A stretch of DNA of 64,000 nt. It comes from Haematococcus lacustris (Eukaryota; Chlorophyta; Chlorophyceae; Chlamydomonadales; Haematococcaceae). The notes under the pieces are model-generated. The model worked only from the letters and a program-made list of their open reading frames with translations, was not told the origin of the DNA and made no database searches. The position numbers and the translations under genes were made by a program. How positions within the stretch are numbered: the first letter of the stretch is position 1; every line of letters starts with the position of its first letter. Location of the stretch: NCBI GenBank assembly GCA_030144725.1, contig JASKMD010000018.1, positions 4,296,026 through 4,360,025 on the forward strand. The letters run 5' to 3'. Below are positions 1 to 11,278 of the stretch, one piece after another.

Positions 1-232
1 ACTCCCTGGTCCAGTCAGCCCTTGTCAGCCCCTTGAACCGTGTGGGCCTGGGGCCCGTGGCCTGTGGGTCCTTGACATATGTGATCACCACCATTGTCAC
101 CTGCTGTGAGGCAGACCCACCTGTGCTCTCTGGTCACTCCCTGATTGGACTGTACCTGCCACCTCACTCTCTGGTCACTCCCTGGTCACACTGTGCAAGA
201 CAGTGGCTTGTGGGTGCTGGGTGCTGGCGCAG

Positions 233-3200
233 AGGCGGAGCTGTCTGAGCTGCGTCGCTCAAGTGCCTCAGCTGCCAGTGATGGCAGTGCAGAGCAGACG
301 GCGCTGCGGGCAGAAGCTGAGGCAGCACGGCAGGAGGCCCAGGTGAGAGGAGCGCTTCTGGATCAGCACAGTAGCATCATGGTGGGGAGGGAGGAAGTCT
401 GACTTCACTGCCCGCCCTGCTGCTGCCTTCACCTGCCGTTGTCAGATGCTGTCACCAGACGCATGCATGCAGGTTGCTGCCACTTGGCGCACTGCAGGCA
501 GTAAAGGCCAGCCTGGAGGCGGAGAGGGTCAAGCTGGGCCGGGCGCTGGAGGAAGCCAAAAAGCGGCTAGCCAAGGCCACCAAGGCGCAGCATACTGCGG
601 AGATGGCAGCAGCTGAGGTGCGGTCATCATCATCATCAGCAGCACCAGCACCAGAACCACCATTACCATCACCATCACCATCGCCGTCACCATCACCATC
701 ACCTGGGCCTCCTGCCGTGCTGCCTCAGCTTTTGCCCGCAGCTTCACCATCACCATCACCATCACCATCACCATCACCATCACCATCACCATCACCATCA
801 CCATCACCATCACCATCGCCATCGCCATCGCCATCGCCATCGCCATCGCCACCACCACCACCATCGCCACCACCACCACCACCACCACCACCACCACCAC
901 CACCACCACCATCACCACCACCACCACCACCACCACCACCACCATCACGACCATCACCATCATTCAATGGCATCCCCCTGTCAGCATTGCTGCCACATAC
1001 ATATCCATGGACTCAATATCACATCGAAATTCCTATCAATTTCATGCTCTGTCAATGAGGGCACACCATGCCTCACAGACTTACAGTACTGCAGGTCAGC
1101 ATTGGCAGGTAGGGGAGAGCAAGGATGGTGCAGGGCGTCAGGCTGCTCAGTCTAGGCTGCTTGCTGGTACCCCAGGCGCGTGGCAAGGTCGAGGCTGAGC
1201 AGCAGTCACACCGGCTGGAGGTGCTGCTGGCCAGCCAGGGTGCTGAGGCGGCCCAGCGCAGTGTGACCCGGCTGGAGGCGGAGCTGCGGGACTACAAGAA
1301 CCGCGCCCAGGTCCGGCTGCAGCTGAGGGCACCCTGGCCAAGCATGACATGGTGCTAGGGAGGGCGCGGCAGCAGGCTGGTTGCTGCCTCAGCGCTGCCA
1401 GTGCAGCACCCTTGAGCATTGCTGTGTAGCAGACAGCCATCCTTGCGTTGGTGTAGTGGGAGCAGGCGCACTGAGGCTGTCGTGTGGTACACATTGCCGA
1501 TTGGGCGCTGTAGAGCAGCTGCTGTGTGCTGTCGTATCGAGATGGAGAGCTGGAAGGAGGGCCTGCCCATTGGCTCCTCTTTTCTGACATAGGGCAGCTG
1601 GCCTAGGTTGGTGCTGCTGGCGCTACTGGCCAGGGTGGCTGAGCTGGCAGGGGAGGAAGACAGGGCGCCTCACAGGCCCCTATGTGAAGGTTGCATAGCA
1701 CCTGCTGCCTGGCTCAACCTGCTCCTGACTCTGGCTGTTTGTTGTTGGTGCTGTGCTGTGCTGTGCTGTGCTGTGCTGTGCTGTGCTGTGCTGTGCTGTG
1801 CTGTGCTGTGCTGCGACTGACTGCTTGTGTGTGCCTGTCCAGCTGCTGCTGCGCGCCAAGGACGCTGAGCTGGCAGCCTTGAAGGAGGCGGCCAGCAGCA
1901 CGGCCCAGTCAGAGCATCAGGTGCAGCAGCTGCAGGTCAGTGCAGGCGCATCAGTGCAAAGTGTGGTGCCGGTCCACCACCATGCTGGGGCCAGCCTGGG
2001 ACGGCTGATGCCGCCCGGAATGAGCTTGACTGGGTCACTGGGTCAGGCCCGGAGGGAGCTGCTCTGGGTTGTAAAGGGCATGGTGGAAGCATGGCTCAGC
2101 GGGCCAGGCCAGCGTCTTCACGCCTGCAGTGTTTGTGATGAGCAGCCAGTCAGGTCTGATTGCTGCTGGTTTGACAAATCAGGTCTGTGGCCTGCCTTCC
2201 TACCTGCAACGTTAGTGGCAACCGCTGCCTACCCTCGCATGCCACCGTCGCCCTGCAGGCTCAATTGGCCACTGCCCTTGCTGGGGAGGGCGCTGCCCTG
2301 GCTGCCCAGGCTGACTTGGAGCAGCGGCTGGAGGAGCAGACAGCTGAAGCAACTGAAGCGCTGCAGGCAGCCACTTCCGAGCTGCAGGTCATGCCTGTAG
2401 CAAGCTGTGGCCAGGCAGTAGAACAGCAGGCGTCACTGATCTGGGGAAGGAGGGGAACTGGGGCAGCAGCGGCATGTGGCTGCTCAGGTGTCAGGCCCTG
2501 CTCTTTCTCTTGCTTGGTCAGGTGCAATTAGCAGTACCCTAACCTGATATCTCTGGCCCTGCCTGCCAGCCTGGTCATTGCATCACTGCCTGGCTGCAGA
2601 GGCGTGTCGAGTACCTAGCAGCCAGCGCCTCAGAGGCAGCCAAGGAGGCAGCTGAGCTACGAAACAGGTACACTATTGGACTCTGTCATGAGGCTGGCTC
2701 AGCTGACTAAGCTGACTCAGCGTGAGCTAGCTGACTCATATCCTGGGCTCACTTCTGCCCTCCTCCCCTCCTGCCTGGCGCTAGGTGTGAGGTGCTGGAG
2801 GCCCGACTGGCCCACCACCAGAGCAGCGGGGCGGAGCAGTTGGAGGAAGCGCAGCAGAGAGCTGCAGCCTCCCAGCTGCGCATCAGCCAGTTGGAAGCAG
2901 AACTGCAGCGCCAGGCAGCAGCGGCGGCAGCAGCCCAGGCCAGCAGCGAGGCCCTCATGGAGGCTCGGGACGAAGAGGTAGGTGAGGGGATGGGAGCAGT
3001 ACAGGGGCTGGGCAACAGCCGAACCCCAGCGGCGATGGGTTAGGGTTGGGTAAGGATGGGTTAGTGTTGGGTTAAGGATCCTGGGAAGCAGGGGCAACAG
3101 GCAAGAATTGGGTAAGGATGGGTTAGGGATGGGTTAGGGATGGGTTAGGGTTGGTAAGGGTCCCTTTGGAGCAAGGGTTGGCTTTTGCGGGTGGGCCTAC

Positions 3201-4904
3201 CTGGTGTAAGGCTGTGCGTCCTGTGCCCGTCCTGTGCCTGTCAGGTGCTGGCCCTTGTACGCAAGAATGCGCTGCTGCTGGAGGACATTGCAGCACTGCG
3301 TAGCCAGTTGGCCTGCCTGCAATGCCCAGCCCATCCAGCCGGTGTTGGGCCTGGAGGTCACCAGGCTGGCCGTGCATCTCAGCCAGGGACCAGGCAGCCT
3401 CCCTCAGCCCAGGAAGCCCAGGAGCCTTGGCCTACGGGACTGATGGTAGACAGTACCCAAGAGCAACAGGGCGATGACAGCAAATGCCATTCATTCAGTC
3501 AGTGGTCAACCCCGACCCTGGGACTTGGTGCTGGGCCACGAGCTGAGGCAGCTCCAGTGCTAGCGCCTGCGGCGGCAGGACTAGGAACTGCGGCGGCTGG
3601 CATCCTCAGTGCCCTTATGGAAACCGGTCAAGGGGAGCTGCCCAACGCTGAAGCGTCATCGCAGGGTGTGTGCTGAGCTGGGCCACCCGCTTGGCTGTCT
3701 GACTCAAGTTTTTGCTTTTAATCTTGACAGCAATGAACCTGCATTGCAGGCTGGACTCCTTCATGCACGCCTCAAACACGCTTGACTGTCTGACTCACCA
3801 GCTTTCACAGGCAAAGACATGTTGATGTTGATGCTGATGCTGATGTACAGCATTGGGCCAGCATTGCAGGCTGCACTCCTTAGGGCTTCTGCTGTTGCTG
3901 CTGCTGTCATGCTGGTGCAGAGCAGCCCAGTCCCGCTGGCCCCCCAGCCGGAGCAGGGCATCGCAGCAGCGCAGCAGAGCAGCAGGAGGTCCCGGCCCGC
4001 TTTGCTGCCGCCTTGGCTGCATCACAACAACGTGTGAGGCAGCTGGAGGTGGATGTACAGGAGCTGGAGAAAGAGGTGCGGGGGGCTGGCTAGCAGCAGG
4101 TGGGGCATCCCTAGAGCAGGCTGCAGGGCGCCCCAGGCTGTCCTGTGCAGGTACTGCAACCCAGACCCCGACCAAACCAGGCCCACCCTGGGTTTTGCTT
4201 CAGGCGGGTTGATGCCGGTAGTTTCAACTGTTTGCTGGTGCTGGTGCCGAGCTGCAGGTCGCACTACGGGAGGAGATGGAATGTGCGCTGAAAGAGTCTT
4301 TCCGTGAGCTGGAGCGTGCAGCCCGGCGCAACAGTACAGGTGCGCTGCCGGTCTTGCCTTGTTGCAGCCTCAGGGCCCGACCCTGGGCAAAGGATTGGTG
4401 GATGAGTTCCAATGCCGCACGCAGCCAACATCCCCAACAATACCCGGCTCCTTCCCTTCGCCTTCCCTCCGCCACCAGCACTGAGCTAGTTGGGTTCAGG
4501 ACGTGGCCTGCTGCACCGCCATGCCGCAGGCCACAGCCATATTGATGCGGAGTATCTCAAGAACACTGTGCTGAAGATGTTTCGAACAGGGGAGGTGAGT
4601 GGTGGGGGCCCACAACTGGGCCGCCCAGCTTAGGTTTTGGTCCCAAGTAGGAAGCAAACATGCTTTGCCCATGTCGTTTGGCATGCAGGCAGAGCAGCTA
4701 TTGCCAGTGTTTGCCACAATCCTGGCATTCTCCCCGGAAGAAACAAACAGCTGCAAAGTTGGGCTGGAGCGCATCAAACAGGTGGGTGCAAGGGCAGTGT
4801 CTGCCCAGAGGACAGCAGCAACAGCAGCAGAAGAAGACGCCAGCCTGCTCCCACCATTCTCTCCTAGGACTGCGAACCTTGGGGTGTGGGTATGTATGGG
4901 TTGA
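233..4904 (+). CDS. GRIP-domain golgin (coiled-coil Golgi tether), 5' partial, multi-exon
   Basis: Exons with GT-AG borders and consistent phase: 233-342, 498-617, 1176-1310, 1843-1935, 2259-2387, 2600-2667, 2785-2977, 3245 to about 3665, about 3970-4075, 4258-4339, 4530-4594 and 4689-4781 (reading on to a stop at 4904 if the last GTGGGT is not used). The exons encode a long Glu/Ala/Leu/Gln-rich coiled coil (for example LRAEAEAARQEAQ, VTRLEAELRDYKNRAQ). The last two exons give a GRIP domain: IDAEYLKNTVLKMF then LLPVFATILAFSPEE. In the family this C-terminal domain binds the small GTPase Arl1 at the trans-Golgi, and the Tyr of EYLKN is the conserved contact. The 5' end lies before the window. 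Two exon ends (near 3665 and 3970) are uncertain. The GRIP match is clear; which golgin it is cannot be told. Confidence 0.85.
655..962. repeat. (CCATCA)n / (CCACCA)n microsatellite in golgin intron
   Basis: A CCATCA tract from about 655 to 705 and again from 745, grading into CCATCG and CCACCA. It lies in the intron 618-1175. It makes long open frames on both strands (Pro/Ser or Gly/Asp runs) that are not genes. Confidence 0.9.
1748..1813. repeat. (GCTGT)n pentanucleotide microsatellite
   Basis: About thirteen tandem copies in the golgin intron, ending some 30 bases before the acceptor of the exon at 1843. Confidence 0.9.
3036..3160. repeat. Degenerate GGGTTAG-type repeat in golgin intron
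   Basis: Irregular GGATGGGTTAGG and GGGTTGGGTAAGG units inside the intron 2978-3244. The motif resembles telomere repeats but is too irregular for a recent interstitial telomere. A similar cytosine-rich version lies near 46870-46930 and 47020-47035. Confidence 0.6.
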
Positions 4905-5329
4905 GGTTAACCTCCCCGGCAGCTCAGCCTCCTACCAGACATCTGCCACACCAGCTGGCAACATGTTCATGCATGGCTTGCATACCAGTTCAATGTGTGA
5001 GCTGTCATGGCAGATGGGGACAGAGCTGCCTGCCGTGCATCCCAGTACCAGGACAAGTCGTGACTGGAAGCGCCCGGGAAGTCTGCTCCAGTGCCTGTGA
5101 CGGGCTGCCTGCATGGCTGCAGGGTCAGGTCCCACTTGCTAGCGCCGCTGCTGTGGTGGACTCCAGTCTCAACGCCACCTCCTCTGTCATCCACTCTCTA
5201 AGCAGTTGGACCAGTTGGGCTCTAGGCGCACAACCAGGAGTGGAGGCTTCAAAGCCAGGTCCTACGCAAACCCACTGAACTGCTCCCAAGTCAATGGTTG
5301 CCTCGTCAAGCTTTTTGTGGTGTGCCAGT

Positions 5330-5660
5330 GTCCTATGCGTTCAAACACGGGCCCATCGAGGAGCAACACCGAGGAGCGGCTCCTGCCCAGGGCAAGGAGT
5401 ACCCAGCATTGGGCTCCAAGAAGCAGCGAGACCGAGCACTCGAGGCCCAAGCCCAGCTGCTTTTATCACAGTAGCATGTGTGCCCTAGGCAATGCTTAAG
5501 CTGTTGCTTACATCAGAGCATGTGTTTCATGCCAACACCTAGCGCCACACCCTCGTAAGGGGGTGGGGGCAGGAAATTAGGTATTGGTGCCGGCTGTTTT
5601 AGGTAGTTCAGATTTCAGATAACGCATCTCCTAGTCGTAGGGGAATATGTGCTGATATTG
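5330..5660 (+). pseudogene. Fanzor-like family B fragment: C-terminus plus right end (old copy)
   Basis: From about 5380 the sequence matches the last coding part of the family-B elements at 42.8 and 53.0 kb (GKEYPALG-type segment, then a lysine/arginine-rich tail), with several in-frame changes. It continues into the same 3' region: the hairpin (GCATGTGTTTCATGC) at about 5516-5530, the AAATTAGGTATTGGTGCC stretch and the GGGGAATATGTGCTG end near 5655. It is more diverged than the other copies, so older. It lies just downstream of the golgin. Confidence 0.65.
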
Positions 5661-6480
5661 AGCATTCCAACTGGCCTGGCAGCTACTGACTGTAGTAGTA
5701 ATTATTACACTAAGGAGGTAGGGCTTAGGTGGATACAAGCCAACCTCCAAAGGTAAAAGACTAAGGAGAGAACAGAGAAACTTAGAGAAGGAAGGGGAAG
5801 GGAGCTAAAAGGGAACTGACTAGCTTTATGCGGCATACAGCAGCAGAATGAGCATGGGTGCCGCAACATTAGCCGCAACAGGACAACATGCAAATGACCC
5901 ACCTGCGTGCTTGACAACTTGGCCGTAAGACTCATGCATGGCGCCTACTAGACTGGCATGCCTAGATTGGCGGGTCGCTATAATTATGCTGATTTGGTGT
6001 CAGTGTCTGCCCGTTCACATCCAAACAGTCCCTGCATGTGGTTGGTACTATTCATGCAAACAAACGTCAATATAAAAACTAGCTACGACAGCGTTTCCGC
6101 GGGGTGGCGTCAGCACCAGGTTGGAACAGTGAGACTGAGCAGCAGGGTGTACTGCTGGGTCCGCCAGCCTCGTTTTGAAAGCTTCAAGATGTTGTGGGGG
6201 TAGTGAGCTTCGACGCGGTGGCGTGGTGCAAGTGCTGAATCCCCAACTGAAGGGTGTCTACATCGAACTATGTGAGGACCAGCAGCTGCCTTGCGAGGTG
6301 CAGGTGGCAGGTGGCGGGTCAAGGGCGGACAGCACATGGCTGCAACAACGCCTGCAGGGAGGGCACCAGGCACTTTGGGGGCAGAGTGAGGGGAGGAAGG
6401 GGGGCACGGTGGAAGGCTGGCGCCCAGCCTGGCAGGACTGCAGTTTGGGCCATGTGGGCCATATGGGCCAGGCGATGGTA
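5661..6480. other. Gene-free stretch between golgin and U2 array
   Basis: I see no splice-consistent coding exon here. The sequence is more AT-rich than its neighbours up to about 6100. Open frames are short and unsupported. Confidence 0.5.
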
Positions 6481-6699
6481 GCAATGCAAACTGTGATTAC
6501 ACGCGAATGGTGGGTTTGCCAGCCCCCTTGTCCCTCACAAGGGCCTCCATCTGAGCCGGACCAGCAGTGGCCACTAGCGGGAATACTAGGGGCCACTAGT
6601 GGCCCGACTCAAATGGTGTTGTTGGGCTGTGTGGAGTATACCCAATGCACATGGACATGGTGCATGAGAGCCTACCGTCTGTCTCCACAGTCCTTTCAA

Positions 6700-6856
6700 A
6701 GTGAACCCCCCTTGTTGGCAAGCTTGCACGTGTCGAACCACCTAGCCCAGTGGTGGCTCAATGCTGGCTCTGAGGTGAAGGCTGCCTTGGTCTCCTCGGT
6801 CAGACCCAGCTGCTTGCACACCCCATGCAGCACCCTACTGTCCAGCAGCAGGTCAG
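6700..6856 (-). pseudogene. Protein-like segment next to microsatellite (repeated per unit)
   Basis: On the minus strand the segment reads LPCLHPDLLLDSRVLHGVCK and then SEPALSHHWARWFDT. It is conserved in all five units (12810-12966, 18371-18527, 21225-21384, 24218-24377), with a 3-base insertion in units 4 and 5. The composition is protein-like, but no complete gene can be built around it and I do not recognise the family. It is probably a captured gene fragment carried by the array unit. Confidence 0.35.
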
Positions 6857-6871
6857 GGTGGAGGCAGGGTA

Positions 6872-7352
6872 GTAACAGCAGCAGCAGCAGCAGCATAGCA
6901 GCAGCAGCATAGCAGCAGCAGCATAACAGCAGCAGCATAGCAGCAGCACCATAGCAGCAGCAGCGTAGCAGCAGCAGCATAGCAGCAGCAGCATAGCAGC
7001 AGCAGCAGCAGCAGCATAGCAGCAGCAGCATAGCAGCATAACAGCAGCAGCAGCATAGCAGCAGCAGCATAGCAGCATAACAGCAGCAGCAGCATAGCAG
7101 CAGCAGCATAGCAGCAGCAGCATAGCAGCAGCAGCATAGCAGCAGCAGCATAGCAGCAGCATAACAGCAGCAGCAGCATAGCAGCAGCAGCATAGCAGCA
7201 TAACAGCAGCAGCAGCATAGCAGCAGCAGCATAGCAGCATAACAGCAGCAGCAGCATAGCAGCAGCAGCATAGCAGCAGCAGCATAGCAGCAGCAGCATA
7301 GCAGCAGCAGCATAGCAGCAGCAACATAGCAGCAGCAGCAGCAAGTCAGGCC
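6872..7352. repeat. CAG/CAT microsatellite of array unit 1 (expanded)
   Basis: About 480 bases of AGCAGCAGCAT units with occasional AACAGC and GTAGC variants. The matching tracts in the other units are much shorter: 12968-13040, 18529-18601, 21386-21492 and 24379-24588. The long Leu/Cys/Ala open frames across it are artefacts of the repeat. Confidence 0.9.
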
Positions 7353-7479
7353 GCGGCCACTGTCCTCAACCACCAGGCAGCCACCGGAGGACAGTGCAGG
7401 TGTTGTCAAGCAAACAGCCAACTTGCATCAGCCACATGGCTAGCATCACCTACTTCGAATGGCCAGTCATGCCTTCCAG

Positions 7480-7866
7480 TCAGGTTGTGGTCACCTGGGC
7501 ACTGATGGCCAGGGCCACATCTTGCCGCACCTGACGCCATGAGCTGTGGCCAACATGAGCTGTGCCATGCTGCACCTCAGCCCTGATCAGCTGCGGCTGA
7601 GGCTGTCGGTCCTGGTGCCTGCTGGGAAACACCTTGCCCAGAATCAGGGTGGTGAGCCTCAGACTGGGCTGCACCCTACAAGGCCATCCACAGCGGGCGG
7701 TAGCTGTGCTGGGATGGTGAGGCCTCCACATCAAAGCCCCTATGGCATCATCATCAATGGCTCGAATCGGCATAGCATCATAGCTAGACAGGCTCGCTGG
7801 CCAGTTAGGGTCACGGCCAGGGTTTGGGCTAGGCAGCTGCAAGCTGCAGCCTTGTGGGCAAGACAA
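7480..7866 (-). CDS. Conserved open frame of about 128 codons in array unit 1, function unknown
   Basis: The frame begins SCPQGCSLQLP and ends AISAQVTTT. It lies about 145 bases downstream of U2 copy 1. It recurs at 13175-13561, 18736-19116 and 24723-25109, and as a frameshifted 84-codon version at 21629-21883. Length differences fall in a short GGGTCA-type repeat near its N-terminus. Conservation may simply reflect recent duplication. I see no known domain, and a non-coding role is equally possible. Confidence 0.25.
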   Translation of the reverse strand: MSCPQGCSLQLPSPNPGRDPNWPASLSSYDAMPIRAIDDDAIGALMWRPHHPSTATARCGWPCRVQPSLRLTTLILGKVFPSRHQDRQPQPQLIRAEVQHGTAHVGHSSWRQVRQDVALAISAQVTTT

Positions 7867-8010
7867 CTATGAGTAAGAACTAAACTGACAGCGGCTACAA
7901 CAGCCCCTCCTTTGCGAGGTCGACAGGGGGTGCCGAACCACATTCCGCCCATAAGCACAGCGGTAAGGTAACCTGATAATGATGGGGAGCATTCCATTTT
8001 GTTGGTAAGA

Positions 8011-8193
8011 GCTCAACCGTGGCAGGAGTGCAACGCCACGGTCAAGCCGTGCACCCGCAGAGCAAGCCCTGCATTGGGTGCACCCTCAGAAAAATGAGTT
8101 AGATAGCATTGGTCCAATGGACCAAGAGTTAGCTATCAAACTAACTAGAACAGAAACTACACTTGATCTTAGCCAAAAGGCCGAGAAAGGTAT
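8011..8193 (-). ncRNA. U2: U2 spliceosomal snRNA, array copy 1
   Basis: The minus strand starts ATACCTTTCTCGGCC and runs through TTTTGGCTAAGATCAAGTG, the diagnostic U2 5' domain. It then folds as expected: stem IIa (AGTTAG/CTAACT), stem IIb (TTGGTCC/GGACCAA), a U-rich Sm-like site (CATTTTTCTG), stem III (GTGCACCC/GGGTGCAC) and stem IV (13 bp with two G-U pairs, loop GTTGCACTCCT, where U2B'' binds in the family). The length of 183 nt is normal. The branch-pairing segment reads GTAGTT rather than the usual GTAGTA. No TATA box is obvious upstream, though about 80 bases of upstream sequence are conserved between units. Confidence 0.95.
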
Positions 8194-8626
8194 GAGTGTC
8201 ATGGGGAAGGTGTCAGTACCGGGCTACAGCAGTGAGGCTGGGCAGCAGTGTGGCCGATGGTGGGTTTGCTAGCCCGGTGTACGGGTGCAGCTGCTGATGA
8301 ACCCACGACACCTAGTGAAAACTGTGATGACACGCGAATGGTGAGTTTGCCAGCCCCCTTGTCCCTCACTAGGGCCTCCATTTGAGCCGGACCAGTAGTG
8401 GCCACTAGCGGCCACTAGCGGGAATACTAGGGGCCACAAGTGACCCGACTCAAATGGTGTTCATGGGCCGTGTGGAGTATACCCAATGCACATGGACATG
8501 GTGCATAAGTGCCTACCACCTACACTATTGCCTGACCGCGAGGGCTATGGTGTAGAGTTGGCATGAAAAACATGCGCTGAATGTAAGCTGATGACTCTTA
8601 CATCAAGCTCAACTAAGGGGGGCACA

Positions 8627-9980
8627 CTACTGTGCCGCAGCAGCCTGTTGCTGCTGTTGCTGTTGCTGGGCCTTCGGTGGCTTGTCTCGCAGCCACTTGT
8701 AGCCTAGGCCAGGGTACTCCTTGCCCTTGGCTGGCAGAGCTCCCTGCTCTGGCCAGTAGCACAGCTCCAGCGGGCGCCACCTCCTCTCCCCACTGCGCTG
8801 CATGTTCAGCGCTGCATTGCAGCCACCTGCCAGGCTGTGGTGCTGGCTTGGCTTTGGCAGCCTTGCCCTTGCTTAGCTCAGCTGCCTGCTCAGCCTTGGT
8901 GGGCTGGGTGGGCTCAGCTGCCTGCTTAGCCTCGGTGCGCTTGCTGCGCTTGGCTGGAGGGGAAAGTGCTGGGACCTGGCTCTGAGGCTAATGTCGGTGT
9001 GGCTTCCTGGCTGCTGCATGGGGCCTGAGGGGGCTTGCGGGGGGCCACTACCGGGCACCACAGCAGGCCCCGCACTGGCTGGTCACGCTGCTGGCTCCAG
9101 GCTGGGCGCAATAGGCGGAGGTCCACCTGCCCTGCTGGGGCTTCCAGTCTGCACACCTGGTGGGCTGCTCATGGTCCAGCTGCTCCTCACATGGCTGCTA
9201 GCCATTCACTGCTGAGCTGACCCTGGTGGTGCGGTGCTCATCCACGAGCACCACCCTGCCCGGCAGCTGGTCTGAGCCCCTGGGCCTGCACACCACCTTG
9301 CAGCAGGCACGCAACACAGCATCAGCACCCCACTCACCCTTGGTGCCAATGCTAGCAGCGCCAAAGAACACCACCAGCTGCTTGGCACGCCCATGGCGCT
9401 CCATAAACGCCTCCGCCATGTCCTCCTCCAACTGCAGCCATGCACGCAAGGCACACACACGGTGGCTGACATGGTGGCACCAGGTTAGGCATGTCACAGT
9501 CAACTACTCTTTCACCTCATGCCAACCCACCACCTCTCATCCCTTCACCATCCCTCCCACCCACCCACCCTCACCTGCTTGAAGAACTGCTTCAGCGCCC
9601 GGTCCTGGGCTCCGTACAGCCTCAGCTTCTGCCTTGCCTACTTGGGGTCCAGGTACACCTCCCACACCGCGTCCCAGGTGGCCAGGGTGACGGTGATGTG
9701 CTCTAGGTTGGCCACCAGGGAGGTGCCAGCTGAGCTGGCTGCTGCCAGGTGCTTCAGGTGGGGCTGGATCGGTGCTAGCCACCGCTGGGTGGTGCGGCGG
9801 GCATTGTTCAGGCTGCTGGCATGCTTCACCTGGCCCTTGGTCAGCTTCCACTGGTCCAGCTGGTCAGCTACCAGCTGGCCTGACTCTTGATCCCAGAGGC
9901 TGCTCTGACTGCTTGAGTGATGCCGGGGTCGATGCCCACCCCAATCCGCGTTGCTGGATCAAACACAAGCGCTGCTCAGC
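8627..9980 (-). pseudogene. Fanzor-like (TnpB-related) nuclease pseudogene A1, array unit 1
   Basis: Minus-strand order: RuvC-I (GVGIDPGITQAV, near 9935), a helical segment (ARRTTQRW, then VTLATWDAVWEVYLDPK), an intron near 9480-9580, the RuvC-II region (LVVFFGAASIGTKG), VDEHRTT, then the C-terminal part ending at the stop 8627-8629. In the family these form one RuvC nuclease site guided by an RNA. The gene is broken by a frameshift after RuvC-I, a TAG after DPK, a TAG after AVNG (near 9198) and an 11-bp deletion that removes the DRD of RuvC-III. It is 5'-truncated just before RuvC-I. Confidence 0.75.
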
Positions 9981-10146
9981 TGTACTCAGGCGTTCCCAAC
10001 TACCTGAAAACCACCCCCCTGTGATACGAAGCCTGTATCTCCGCAGCCACTCAGTCAAAAATATATGTAAACAGTGCTTCGAACAGAGGAGACTCATAGC
10101 TACGATGTGGCAGACGCAGCAAAAACTATCTCGCTCTCAGCGGTGC

Positions 10147-11097
10147 TCAGTGCCTGCCCAAAGATCGACATTTGAATTCATGCGATTTCGCCCCATGCGA
10201 GGCGCGCCGCACCAGCACGCTTCGCCACGCTGTTGTGAGTGGCACCTGCAACACGCAGCAGCAGTCGGGACATGTTTTGCTTTTGGCATGTGGACGCGAC
10301 GACGGCAGTCGTGACGACTGGATACCACTATCAGCTTCTGGAGCTGCTGCTGGCGCTAGTGCATTACCGGCTGCTGTACTACGCTTAAACAAGGTGCTAG
10401 GTGCAGTACGTGGTGTTGTCTCACCTTGCTTTGCTGCCCTCGACTTGTTAGCTGCAGGTGCCTCACGCTTACGTGACGTGCTTGCCGCTGCCAGCTGTTG
10501 CTGCTGCTGAGGGGGTGCACCAGCAGGCACAGCCAGCTCAGGGGTGGTGCCTGCAGGTGTCAGCTGCTGCTGAGGGGGCGCAGCTGCGGCGAGCTTCCCA
10601 CGGATGTGGGTGCACACGTGGCTCTGTAGCTTGGGTACCCTCCAGCTGGTGTGTACCTCCTGCTTGTGAAACTGGAGGTATGACTGAAGCTGCTTTGCTG
10701 TCATCTTCATTGCCTCCTCGACAGTTGTGTTGCCAAAATCACGCCCCCCAAAGGCAAGGGCATGGGCCGCTGCAAGCCGCTCCTGGCACGCATGGTCACC
10801 CACATTAACCACAACCCTCCCGACCTTGTGCGCTGCTTCTGTGATCTGGCGCTCTGCTTTTGCTGACCGCTGTGCTGCGGCTGCGGCATCCTCCTTACGT
10901 CGCACTTCAGCACGGAGCTGACTCATATGCTGCTGCAAATCATTAACATCCACAGTCTTAATGGCCTCCTTGCATGTGCGTAGGGACATCAACTGCAGCA
11001 GAGCTGGCAGCTCCATGTACCTGCCACCACCATGCTTCAGCAGCTGCAACAAGGACTTCTGGCAGGTGCTGCGGGGTGACAACGCCACCATTTTCAC
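10147..11097 (-). CDS. Transposon ORF 2: SAP-like segment, Gln/Ala-rich, unknown
   Basis: The open frame of about 316 codons contains LLKHGGGRYMELPALLQLM, a charged helix (QLRAEVRRKEDAAAAAQRSA) and a segment MTAKQLQSYLQFHKQEV followed by KLQSHVCTHIRGKLAAAA. The latter resembles a SAP (DNA-binding helix-extended-helix) motif by pattern only. The rest is Pro/Gln/Ala-rich and basic. The duplicate is at 15744-16694. ORF 1 and ORF 2 may be exons of one gene. Three 30-base repeats (GTGACAACACCACCATTTTC) lie at 11074-11165 at its start. Confidence 0.4.
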   Translation of the reverse strand: MKMVALSPRSTCQKSLLQLLKHGGGRYMELPALLQLMSLRTCKEAIKTVDVNDLQQHMSQLRAEVRRKEDAAAAAQRSAKAERQITEAAHKVGRVVVNVGDHACQERLAAAHALAFGGRDFGNTTVEEAMKMTAKQLQSYLQFHKQEVHTSWRVPKLQSHVCTHIRGKLAAAAPPQQQLTPAGTTPELAVPAGAPPQQQQQLAAASTSRKREAPAANKSRAAKQGETTPRTAPSTLFKRSTAAGNALAPAAAPEADSGIQSSRLPSSRPHAKSKTCPDCCCVLQVPLTTAWRSVLVRRASHGAKSHEFKCRSLGRH

Positions 11098-11278
11098 CCA
11101 TGCGGGGTGACAACACCACCATTTTCACTCATGCGGGTGACAACACCACCATTTTCACCCATGTTCACAGCGGTGCATTATGACCTGGACATGAGCTTCT
11201 GCCGTGCCGATAGGCAAGGGGATGATAGCCAACACATCGGTGACTTGAGTGGTGAGTCGGCCTGCCCCAGTTGCAGCC

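Noticed and set aside
3036..3160. Interstitial telomere
   Set aside because: The GGGTTAG units are irregular and mixed with GGATGG and GGTAAG; it is not a telomere array.
6696..7421. Leu/Cys/Ala-repeat proteins up to 241 codons
   Set aside because: All frames over the AGCAGCAGCAT repeat are open; lengths change with repeat number between units.
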